64,000 nt of DNA. Origin: Plectrocnemia conspersa (taxonomy: Eukaryota > Arthropoda > Insecta > Trichoptera > Polycentropodidae). Under the pieces are notes generated by a model that saw only the letters and a program-made list of their open reading frames with translations, had not been told where the DNA came from and made no database searches. Of the stretch, positions 27,078-38,140 are shown piece after piece; the stretch's first letter is position 1; each line of letters begins with the position of its first letter. The position numbers and the translations under genes were made by a program. The stretch spans positions 62,001 to 126,000 of the forward strand of contig VTFK01000213.1 in assembly GCA_009617715.1 (NCBI GenBank), given 5' to 3'.

Positions 27078-28235
27078 GTCGTGGCGGCCTGCTTGGCATT
27101 AGCCGTTGTAGGCGCTTTGGGGGAAGCTGAAAAAGCGGTAAAAGAGTCCGAAACAAAGGAAGTCGCCGCCGATGAGAAGAAACATGAAAAGCGTGGACTT
27201 TTCCATAGCTTCGGTAACGGATATGAAGATTTCAGTCACGGATACGGAGGAGGCTACGGAGGAGGCTACGGAGGAAGCTACGGAGGATCGTACGGACATG
27301 ATTCCGGATTCTCTCTAGGAGAATACGATCATGGACACCACCACCACCACGACGAGATCAAAACCATAACTCTGTTGAAGAAAGTGCCAGTACCTTACCC
27401 GGTCGAGAAGCACATCCCATACCCGGTCGAAAAGCACGTGCCATACCCAGTGAAAGTGGCCGTTCCTCAACCCTACCCAGTCGTGAAGCACATCCCGTAC
27501 CCCGTCAAAGAATACATCAAAGTACCAGTACACATTCCGCAACCGTACCCCGTCGAGAAGCACGTGCCATACCCTGTCAAAGTACCAGTCGACAGGCCTT
27601 ACCCCGTCAAAGTATACGTTCCACAACCCTACCCAGTAGAGAAGCACGTTCCGTATCCAGTCAAGGTAGCCGTACCACAGCCCTACCCAGTCGAGAAGCA
27701 CATCCCGTATCCCGTAAAAGTCCCAGTCCATGTGCCAGCTCCTTACCCAGTCTACAAAGAAGTGCACGTACCCGTCAAGGTTCACGTTGACAGGCCCTAC
27801 CCCGTCCATGTACCCAAACCGTACCCAGTCCATGTAGAAAAGCCAGTGCCTTATCCAGTCGAGAAACTAGTACCTTATCCAGTCAAGGTTCCAGTAGATC
27901 GTCCATACCCAGTGCATGTAGATAAACCAGTACCGTATCCAGTCAAAGTACACGTACCAGCACCTTATCCGGTTGAAAAACGCGTCCCATATCCAGTCGA
28001 GAAACTCGTACCGTACCCAGTCAAAGTACCAGTCGACAGGCCGTACCCAGTCACGGTTGAGAAGCACGTTCCAGTGACCATTGAGAGGCCATATCCAGTT
28101 CCAGTCAAAGTACCAGTGCCGGTGCACTACGATCATCACGACCATCATGACTTCCACCATGACCATCACGACATACATCACCAAGACCACCACTTCGACG
28201 TCCACGACTTCGGTCACCACGATGGACATTATTAA
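27078..28235 (+). CDS. vajk-like: vajk-like gene 2, coding exon 2: secreted PYPV-repeat cuticular protein
   Basis: With exon 1 this gives 389 residues. Order: signal peptide about 1-19; acidic/lysine-rich pro-region ending KHEKRGL (Lys-Arg 42-43); Gly/Tyr-rich segment with GYGGGYGG repeats; five consecutive His at about 91-95; the family opening motif KTITLLKKVP at about 99-108; a PYPV array to about 350 (units such as VEKHVPYPVKV and VDRPYPVHV); and a His/Asp-rich C-terminus of about 36 residues. No cysteine is seen in the mature region and there are no enzyme motifs. The repeat order matches gene 3 closely. Role in extracellular cuticle is inferred from Vajk family knowledge; Tyr-rich repeats could be cross-linked and His clusters could bind metal or quinones. 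Confidence 0.94.
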   Translation, partial: VVAACLALAVVGALGEAEKAVKESETKEVAADEKKHEKRGLFHSFGNGYEDFSHGYGGGYGGGYGGSYGGSYGHDSGFSLGEYDHGHHHHHDEIKTITLLKKVPVPYPVEKHIPYPVEKHVPYPVKVAVPQPYPVVKHIPYPVKEYIKVPVHIPQPYPVEKHVPYPVKVPVDRPYPVKVYVPQPYPVEKHVPYPVKVAVPQPYPVEKHIPYPVKVPVHVPAPYPVYKEVHVPVKVHVDRPYPVHVPKPYPVHVEKPVPYPVEKLVPYPVKVPVDRPYPVHVDKPVPYPVKVHVPAPYPVEKRVPYPVEKLVPYPVKVPVDRPYPVTVEKHVPVTIERPYPVPVKVPVPVHYDHHDHHDFHHDHHDIHHQDHHFDVHDFGHHDGHY

Positions 28236-28538
28236 GAGATCGAGTCCGCGGGAGCTTAATATTTTTTTTCAATTGTGATATTTATATAAAAAAAATGTTC
28301 TTAAGCACTGATGTGTTCCCGCTGGCGCTCAAAGCGGAATAGTTTCGCTTCTTACATCAGAGGAGATAGATCCGCTGGGGTCGTACCAATGGACCAAAGA
28401 ACACAGCGTAATCATCAATCATCAAACATTAGCTTTAAGTGCACATTACCATAGTTTAATTCTATAAAATATGTATATATATGAAATATGTGTGTAATAT
28501 TTTTATATGTATAAAAAAAATCGTTCTGACGCTGTATA

Positions 28539-28565
28539 AATAAATGTATAACAATTATGAATAAA
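28539..28565 (+). terminator. Poly(A) signals of vajk-like gene 2
   Basis: AATAAA at 28539-28544 and again at 28560-28565, about 300-330 bases after the stop. The 3' UTR contains a less AT-rich patch near 28310-28410. Confidence 0.55.
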
Positions 28566-28569
28566 CCAT

Positions 28570-30970
28570 CGATTCTATACAACGAACGAGTTGTACAAAA
28601 AAATAAGCATTTCGTTTCATTTACAAAAATATTAAAACACACATAAAATACAAGACGCGGAAGAGTCATTAGTGAACGTGAAAAATTACAGATGAACAAT
28701 ATTTTTATAAAACAAATATTTAAATTACCTATTTGACTATTGCATAATGCAAACTACTTGCCATGTCAATATTTGATCTGCGTCTAGAGATAGCAAACTT
28801 GAAGGTAAGTAAGCGGCTATATGATACAGTGAAAGGATGTTGGCTCATTTCCGATTCCAAAACACAATAAAAAATTACGCATTTTTTCTATAATTCTAAA
28901 ACGCAAGGTCTAGTCCTCGACCCAAATCGCAAATAATTCCCACTGTGTAACACCCCATGGGAAACATAGCAGCGATTGTTTTTTTATTTAATATTTTCCA
29001 TTGACCAATATGTACACACAGTAACATGGTTTTCTCGTGTCGAGAAACGCAAAAGTTATGAAATGGAAAAACACAATAATTAATAGCACAATGTCTCGAG
29101 TGTCTGCGACCGAATGCGAACTATTACATATCATACATGTATGTAATTGCACCGGCAAATTGTCAACGAAGAAATGGGTAAACAACAAACAAACACATCG
29201 TTTACTTTCTATGCAGCGTTGCATAATGCGACACACTTTAAAAGGGAATCTCGTTACATAAACATTGGCTACGCTATAAATGACACAGTTGTTATTATTT
29301 TAGTTGCACGAACGATAATAGTGATGATGATACTCAATTATTTTATAATGTCGTAATTCTAAGGCAAATTGGTTTCGCGCGTGTGAGCCCATTCAAATAT
29401 TTGTAGTTGCCAATAGTTGATAAATTAAAATTTGATTAAGGAGGATGCAATTTCCGCAATTGATAAACATCATTTCTAAATATTTGAAGGACTATGTAAA
29501 TTTTAGATGTTGAGGTTATAATTAACATTCAAAATCCTACTATATAATAATTTTTACAAGATAAGAACTTAACCTAAACCTATATACATAAACATAATAA
29601 TAAAAAATTTGAGAATCATTAATTGCATTTTAACGGAACTCTTAAATTTTATCAATTAAAACGAATGTGATAATTATATATATACGTATCTATAACGATC
29701 ATTATAAACCATATGCTTTTTAAATTAGAAGTATTTGTTACAATGTCAGATTTTTACGCAATCGTAAATGTAAATAAAAAATAAGATCTGTCTGAAGTGA
29801 TTTGATGGTTTCGCTTTTAAGAGAATTACAATGCAACATGTAATAATTTAAAGTTCAATGAAATGATCAAAATCAGTTAAACACTGATAATATATCATAT
29901 AACTTTTGATAAACCTTATGCTTTTTCTTTAAGATAATACTAATATTCGTTGCAATATCTTAATTAAAAATAATAATAATAATATCAGTTTGTGAAAAAA
30001 CATATAAATATTTTTTTATGAAATTAAAGTAATATACATATATTATATAATAATATATATTATAGTATTATATAAAAAGTCACTACATTGCAATAAAAAA
30101 ATTATATGTAAGAAAAAAAACATGTACATATTTTAAATGAGCGTATTGCTCGTAATCGAGCTATCTTATCTATGTGACAAAAATCTTATACTGGTATGTA
30201 TCAACTATTCACATTGCAAAAATAGTGATCGGACAGGAATTTTTATATTTAATAGAAAATCAATATTTTAATGTACTATACAAGAGACATTGTATATATT
30301 TTTTTAATATGTGCCAAATTGCTTCTGAAATTTATCGAAATTGTTTCTAAAAAACACAACATAATACTTCTTTTATAACACAACATTCTAATTCGGAAAA
30401 TATAAACATGAAAATTATAAATAAATACCTATCATGAGTTGCAAAATATATAGATCAATACTAATAATTTATGAATCAATACGGCTATTGAATTACATAA
30501 ACAACTTTATTTGGCTTCGAAAGTTATTTTTTTTATATAAGATTATCGAATCGGATCGATTCGGTATTATCAGTGGTTAATGCTGTCATTTTTTTTCCAC
30601 TCACAGAAGAAGTAAACCAAACAGGTTACATAGTTTTTAAATTGTAGGTGATTGACGCCTGGTAATAAAAGTGACACAACTCTCACATATACCAAATGAC
30701 AAGTGACCGCGTAGAAAAATTATTGCGAATTAGTAAATTACAAATAAGGTATAAAAATTACTTGGAACATGTTTAGAAACTCGGATGCGTATTTTTTTGC
30801 ATAAGATTTTGTATAAGATAACCTACCGTTGAAAGTGTTGGTTATTTATTTGTCGGATATTACGATGATTCGCGATAAACTTATGGGTTTATTGCTATAA
30901 ACAATAATTAAAATTAATAGAGCAATAATTAAAACTAATGCGTCTCTTAAATGAATGTAATTAACGCCAA
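28570..30970. other. Intergenic
   Basis: No supported gene. A less AT-rich patch near 28880-29390 carries overlapping short open frames on both strands with no domains. The rest is AT-rich. Confidence 0.5.
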
Positions 30971-31181
30971 TACGGTATCTATAAAAGCCGATACAAAAAA
31001 CTAAACAATGTGCACTCAGACAGCCAAAATACCGTCACTGAACAAACAGTTGCATAACTAAGATAACATATTTATCAGAAATAAAACAATCTAGTTCCAC
31101 CACAGATTAGTTTAGAGAAAAATAAATTGTAGGTACTCCGTATCGGACTCATAATGTACAAAATTTAAATTTATAGAACAT

Positions 31182-31221
31182 TCTTGGTTGAACCAAATCG
31201 TCCGATTTGGTTCAACCAAGA
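31182..31221. repeat. Perfect 19-bp-arm palindrome
   Basis: The arm CTTGGTTGAACCAAATCG (31183-31200) is exactly mirrored by 31203-31220 around a 2-base centre, and one further T-A pair extends it. Each arm itself contains the smaller palindrome TTGGTTGAACCAA. It could form a cruciform or a long hairpin RNA. Confidence 0.9.
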
Positions 31222-31229
31222 TTTTCCAT

Positions 31230-34200
31230 GACGACTTGAAGAGTCGATGAGAACAGACATCACACGAATCTATATCGTAATATCCATTTATTGCAAAAAA
31301 TGTAAGACCATCTGCAAAATATAATATAGACAATGTAAATCAGAAAACTATTTCTACCCCCAAATTCTCGCTATTGTAACTATCATAGCATTCACTTCTA
31401 ATAGGGATGCTTATCAAAAATACATTCGACTTGAGTTCTTCCGAACTCGCACCAAACAGAGTTACGCCAAACATCGACCGAGACCGCTTCTCTTTTCACG
31501 TCAAACCAAAGAATTAGAGCTGCGCGATGTTCAATTATAGACGCAGCAAAGGATTGTAGAATTAATTACATTTTTTTTTATTAAAAGGTAAATAATTTTA
31601 ATAAAGAGTTCCACCATTTATAGGATCATCGTATTTTTTCTGTATTAAATATATATCCTTATAAAGAACATATAGTACCAAGATGTATAGCATAAAAACG
31701 ATATTTAATTTAATTTATTGATCAATTTCGATTTCCGTATTGACATGTCGCGCGATATATAGAAATTTCAAGCATGATCGCATTCGAGTTACGCTTGTCA
31801 CGCAACGGCAGGTGCCGGAGCGCTCCCGACTTACGCAATCAACGGAGTCCCGTTTTTATTTTCACCGAAACGTCCGGTTTTGTTACGCAACGGAGAAAAT
31901 GCAAAGTATATAGTATACGCACGATCTCGGTTAGCGCAAATGTCGGACAAATAAACCGGTTTATTTAAATCCCAAGTTTTGAACGCGTGTACAGGGTTAA
32001 ACTTTTTATTCCTTCGCTACTAACACCCCAAAATAATTGTAAATTGCTTCGATGCTGCAAAGATGTCTCTCGCGAAATACAGTGACCCAATTTCGATCGT
32101 ATTGCAGAGGTTGACTTTATACGGACGACTTTAATTGACGTTATCTTGAGAAAAGGCACGATAGTGTTCTATGAATACTTATGCCATGGTACAAACAAAA
32201 AGAAAGGTTAAACCTATCCCCTAGCATGCTCACATTAACAAGGCGAGCTACTGACTGTGTGGCGAAATATTAACGTCAAGCATTTATGAAATAATGATTT
32301 TTCTTTCGATCGTGGTGACGCATATTTTTTTGCACAAATTTAAATATTTTCTCTTCCTTTATAGGCTTAAATCATTTGCATATATAACATTGATTAAAAA
32401 CACATTTAAATATGTATATTATAAAATATTCATACGTGTATAAATCTCGTATATGTGTATTTAATGATTTTGTATATTATGCTTTTCTTGCTTAGAAGAA
32501 AGTATAATAAATTTTGTTTTTAATAAGTGAAAAAATGGCTAAAGATTGTATAAAAACATATTGAAAACGCAGTAGAAATTCCAATGAAACATGTATGATA
32601 TATAATTAACAATGTTTCTGTTTTGCTTTCCGATAAGTACTATCAAGAATTAATGATAAGTTATATCAAACATTTATTTTTTATGACTGTTTTAAAATTT
32701 TATTTAAAATTAAAAACACGTCTCAAAAATATTATAATATAATAAAGCAAAGCAATGTGATTAAACACTACTTTCATGATTTAGTTCTTTCCATGGCACC
32801 ATTGGCTGTCATATAAATTATTTTTATTTTAGTGTTTATATCATTTTCAGATATAAACATAAGTTGAAAATCACATAATTTCAAGACCAAAATTCACACT
32901 GAAATAAAATTAATTATCTACTACTTATTATTGTTTATATGACATATATTTGATAATAAATACTTGTCTATTTTTAATTAATTCTCTTTATTAACCACCA
33001 CGAAAGAGCATAGTCGGAGACTAATACCCGAAAAATCTGGGTTCTAATATCATACGAGCCTTTGTGTTTTTAAATTTGTATCGTTTCTGTGAAATCAGAA
33101 TTTATAATAATTATGTTATTATATTTATGATCAATAAATATAAAAAATAAAATGAAATATCTATTAAATTAAATATTATTATGTTAATTAAATTAGTACA
33201 TTCAAGGTAATTTTAAGTGGATTTAAAAATTAGATTAAAAACAATTAAAAACTCGTATTAAAATAAATTAGAGTAGATAATTATAAATTTCATCATTTGT
33301 AAATTAAACTTTGTTAAGTGTTTTTTTTACTAAAAAGAAATACACACAGTTTAATATTATGTACAAAATGTGGGACGTGTTTATTTAAATTATATTAGAA
33401 ATTTCACGAAACTTAATTTATGAGTTGTAAAGGAAAATCAGAATGCTTCCTTGATTAGAAAAAGTGTAATACTTTCGCTTTGTGTTCTACAATTTTTTTT
33501 AAGGATTCGTAAGTAACGAAATTAATTAAAAATACTTGATATTCAACAAATTGTTGTGTAATTTTAAGATTTTAATCAAACAAATATTACTAATAAATAA
33601 AAGTCGTATCATATCTTGAATAAAAATAATTGTAGTATTTTTTTAAATTATATATAAAATTAATAAAATAATCATATTTGCAAAAAATATTCACGAAAGA
33701 AAGTAGAAATAACATGCAAATCACTATATTTCAAGTTTGTATACTTAATGAATTTTTAATGCAGTAAAGTTTTATACGATTGTTGTGTTCCACTTTATAC
33801 TTGTCAAACTGGGTTATTAAATTATAAATCGTCGGTTTTCTGCAAGAAATCAATAACTAATAAATGGTTGTTTCTATTTATATATTTAAAAAAATACTCG
33901 TTATTTTTATTTTTCATGATAACTTAAACTCTAGTTTTTCATTGTTATCCTATATTTTATTACTAATTTAATTCATATGACTCAATATTAAAAATTCTGT
34001 ATTTTTGGTAAATTTAAATACAGTCATAATCAGACTACAATAACGTATGAAAGTTTGAAAGCGGTCCGATTTTATAATGATCAATTAGCGATAAATAAAT
34101 GATCAAATAATGTACGAGTAGTGTGTGAACACACTGTAAGTATAATAAACGTTGGCCATTAAATTAGTAGTTGAACAAGAGGCCATCGATTTTGTAATGA

Positions 34201-36130
34201 CTTATATGTAGTCGATTTAACTGTTTAACAAATAGAACCAGATGATCAAAATTAATTATTTTACTAGGCCTTAACGAAGAATTATTTATATTATATAAGT
34301 ATCGAGAGATCGATTTTCCGCGTGCCATTGCAGATCACAGTATGTATATTAATTAATTTCACCTCAATTAGGTAAATAAAAAAAAACTAAGGCGTGTATA
34401 TACTGTTGCGTAAAGCACATACTGGATTTTTTTGTTGTATGGACAGTAATTTAATTATGAATAATAAATGGACCAGTTTTGATAAGAAAAAAAACAATTT
34501 GATCGTAACAGATTGTGTTTTATTTTTTTGTATATAATAAAACGTTTCGCTTAGGCGTTTTCGTATTAATAATAATTATATTTAATTAAAACAATAAATA
34601 AGGTTATTAAATATAACTGGGTTCAATATTGTTAAATTAATAAATATTAAAAAAATCAAATTGTGCTTATATCTATTTTTCAATATGGTATAAAGCTTGG
34701 CTAAATTGTCATTTTACATTTTTTTTTAATATGGTTCAAAACCTGACTAGATGTATTAGCTATTGAACATTATATATTTTTATTATAACATATTTTTAGT
34801 ATAGATGTCATTTTTATTTTAAATTATTATCTATATATAGAGGCATCTTTGTACGATCTGAACTATTTTATTAACTCTAGCTTGGCACTATTAAACGTAA
34901 TATACAATATTATTTTATAATTTTAATAACAAACCTTTTACTATTTATCTTAGCAAATACTTAAACCTCAAAATATTTTATTGAGTTGAAATATTGCTGA
35001 TAATAAATTAAATTAATGAATACTTTACTTTTATGCTATTATATATTAATAAATAATTTTATTTTTAGTGTAAAATTATGAATATAATAAAATGATCTAT
35101 AATGCTGTAATTAAAAACTAACCAATTAGTAATGCGAAACAAATAATATTAGATATTTTCTGTTTCTGATATCATATTTATAAATACAATAACTATATAT
35201 TTGTGAAACTATACATACAAAATCTCACTATTTTTCTTTAATTAAAAAACTTTTATTAAATACCATTTAAGCATTTGCGGTTAAAGAAAACCTATTTTTA
35301 CATAAGGAACTAAGGAAATAAAAATTATCAACAACAGTAAAATATAATTTATTTAAAAAATATGTGATGCACCATTTTATTAGTTGCTAATAAAAATGAA
35401 ACCTAGAGCTTTTCTAAGATAGTATTAAATATTAAATATTAAAACCACACATATTTATATCATATAAACGAAAAGTGTATATTATATATATATATTGTTT
35501 TATTATGGTTACTATCTCTTACGAATTTATAGCTGTTCAATAAATTTGATGTTAAATCAGTGAATGTCTCTCATTTAAATTTCCGTTTTGAAAGTCAACC
35601 GAATCTGTCTTCCGTCAAAGTATCTGCGCATATTACGAAACGAACGTTTTGTATATGAAAGGAAGTGCAATGGGTCCGATAAACTAGTTCCTATGTAATT
35701 GCCATTGTGATGATGATGCTGCGACTTCAAAAAAATGATCTCACGACGTGAATAGCTTCATCCGCACTATTCGCGGTTAATTAGTTCCGCCGATGAAGTG
35801 GAAACATCGTGTCTATTGTATTTATGCGAAGATCTCGTTGGATGTTGCACAACGACCAATTAACTATACATAAATAGCAAATCTCTGACAAGGGGTGAAT
35901 GAGCTCCTATCTACATTCATTGACGTCAAGAATGGCAGATATAACAATACTCTCAATATCAAGAGTATCATATGTATAAATACATGAACACATAAAATAC
36001 ATTATGATATACATAACCCTAAATAAACAATGAATCTGTTATATTAGTTGATATGTACCTCAACTGACACTCTATAGTTTTTATTTAAAACCACTATCAC
36101 TATAACTTTTCAATGTAAATGCTCAATGGT
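31230..36130. other. Intergenic with GC-richer islands
   Basis: No supported gene. Less AT-rich islands lie near 31420-31530, 31740-32270 and 35570-35950; the rest is very AT-rich. The 31740-32270 island has short open frames on both strands (31774-31968, 31965-32159) without domains. I favour regulatory modules. Confidence 0.4.
32995..33115 (+). repeat. tRNA-derived SINE, family B-like
   Basis: A tRNA-like head with GAGCATAGTCGGAGACTAA and box-B-like CTGGGTTCTAATATC, followed by CCTTTGT, TTTAAATTT and CTGTGAAATCAGAATT. The tail aligns loosely with 53885-53960 and with the family B core at 54400-54430. Confidence 0.5.
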
Positions 36131-36137
36131 AAAATAT

Positions 36138-36182
36138 GAAAGATGTTCTCAGTACTTGGCCAGCGTATTGAGAGCATCTTTC
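36138..36182. ncRNA. 18-bp hairpin with G:U pairs, candidate structured RNA or MITE core
   Basis: GAAAGATGTTCTCAGTAC (36138-36155) pairs with GTATTGAGAGCATCTTTC (36165-36182) around a 9-base loop, with two positions as wobble pairs on transcription. The short loop is unusual for an animal microRNA precursor. Structure is seen; expression is unknown. Confidence 0.35.
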
Positions 36183-36885
36183 AAAACTTGTTTGCGGTTC
36201 CTTATGAAATTTTATTTAACTTTTAAATATGTCCCACTTTAAATTAAGTGCAGCCTCCGTGTAGTTTTTACTAGTAAATTCCTAACTTTTTACTAGTAAA
36301 TACAACTAAATTCCTCCAAGTTTATTTATTACAGTATTGAGCTAATTTTATGTTAAAATTTCTAATGATTTTAAACTTTTTCCATTGAAAAGTCCAAAAT
36401 CTGACTAAACTTAACTTTCTTACTAATAATATATTTTTGTATTATATTATTTATTTTATTAATTCTGGTAAAATTATATTTAGGAAAATACGTATTACGA
36501 AATGTAAAAAATGCGAAGCAGCAATTGTAGAGATGAATAATCAATACACAGATGTCTTAATTATTGCTTTTTTTAAAAATAAATACTTTAATGACAATAT
36601 GAAAGATTTAGAAAATAGTTAAAAAATTTCGCTGCGCCGTTAAACAAGAACCATCGTATTTTTAAAGTATAACATAACTTTTTAGACATCAAATAACTCA
36701 ACATTAGTCTTCCATATACTTATCATTGTTTTATATATTAAGTGCAATAGCTGATTAAAATGCAATTTTACTAGTAAAATAATAAATTGCGTTGCATTGT
36801 TAAATAAACCTTATTTTATTTAAAAAAACAGATTCTGAAAAAACTAAGTGGCTAAATATATTTCTTCTTTTTTTTTTAAATTTAG

Positions 36886-38140
36886 ATTTTCTTGGATTTC
36901 AAGAGAGCCTTCGAAACAATAGACAGAAAAATAATGTTAAAGAAATTGGAGAGTATAGGTATAAGTGATATAGTTTTAAGATGGTTTAATAATTACTTAT
37001 ATAAAAAAAAAAAAAAAAAAGTTAAAATAAATAATGTATATTGTGAAGAGAAATTAGTGTCTTATGGAGTACCACAAGGGTCTTATGGAGTACCATTGTT
37101 ATTTGTTTTGTATATTAATGATATAGTTAATAACGTGAAAAAATGTAAAATTCATCTATTTGCGGATGACACATTAATGTATTGCATAGGTGATAACATT
37201 AAAAGAAATTGTAAATAATTTAAATAATGAATTAAGTATATTAGAAATATGGTTAAAGAATAATGTACTTAAATTAAATGAAAATAAAACTAAATGTATG
37301 TTTATTAATTATAAAATGTGTTAGATAATAGTACCAAAATAGTAATAAATAACTCTAGTATAGAAATAGTGGATAATATAAAATATTTAGGAGTAATTGT
37401 TGATACAAAATTAAATTTTAAAGAACATTGTAATTACATATTAAAAAAAATTAGTAGAAAAATAGGTTTATTATCTAGATTAAGAAATATATTAAGTATA
37501 AATACAAAAAAAAAAAATTTACAATAGTATAATATTGCCCCATTTTAATTATTGTGCAACACTGTTAAATATGTTAAATAAATTAGATAAACAAATGTTG
37601 CAAAAATTACAAAACAGGGCAATGAGAGTAATCTTAAATAAAAATAGATTAACTAATTGTAAAAGTATGATTGATAGATTAGAATGGTTGAATGTTCAAG
37701 AAATATTGAGTATGAATGTTTTAGTATTTATATATAAGTTAGAAAATAATATGTTACCAGAATATTTTAATAAGTATTTAATAAGAAATAAAGATGTACA
37801 TAAATATAATACTAGAAATAGAGAAAATTTAAAGATAATTAAGTATATAAGAAAACGAGTACGGCTAGGGGAATTATGTACGGAGGTTTTGATTTATATA
37901 ATAGTCTTCCAAGAGAAATGAAACAACAAAAAAATATAACGGGTTTCATAAATGGAATAAAAAAACACCTTCGTACATATAGAAATAAATTATAATATTA
38001 AGACTTTATTATTGTATATTTTTATTTTTTCTTTCTGTTATGTATTTTTTATATATTTTTATATATGTTTACTAAATTTGTTAGATGTAAACATTAGCTA
38101 TTAAGCTAAATAAATTAATAAAATAAAATAAATAAAAATT
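36886..38140 (+). mobile_element. 5'-truncated non-LTR retrotransposon, copy 2
   Basis: Begins inside the reverse transcriptase (FLDFKRAFETIDRK) and runs through YGVPQGS, LLFVLYINDIV and the catalytic FADD box (about 37160-37171). A thumb-like part with KYLGVIVDTKLNFKEH follows, then a C-terminal region with KLQNRAMRVILNK and LEWLNVQEIL. At least three frame changes (near 37210, 37315 and 37525) plus a poly(A) run near 37007 interrupt it, so it is dead. The 3' end is an A/T-rich (AATAAA)n-like tail at 38106-38140. Truncation at the 5' end is typical of target-primed reverse transcription. The usual VLGP after PQGS is replaced by YGVP. Confidence 0.92.

Noticed and set aside
27315..28229. Minus-strand frames opposite gene 2
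   Set aside because: Shadows of the coding exon as above.
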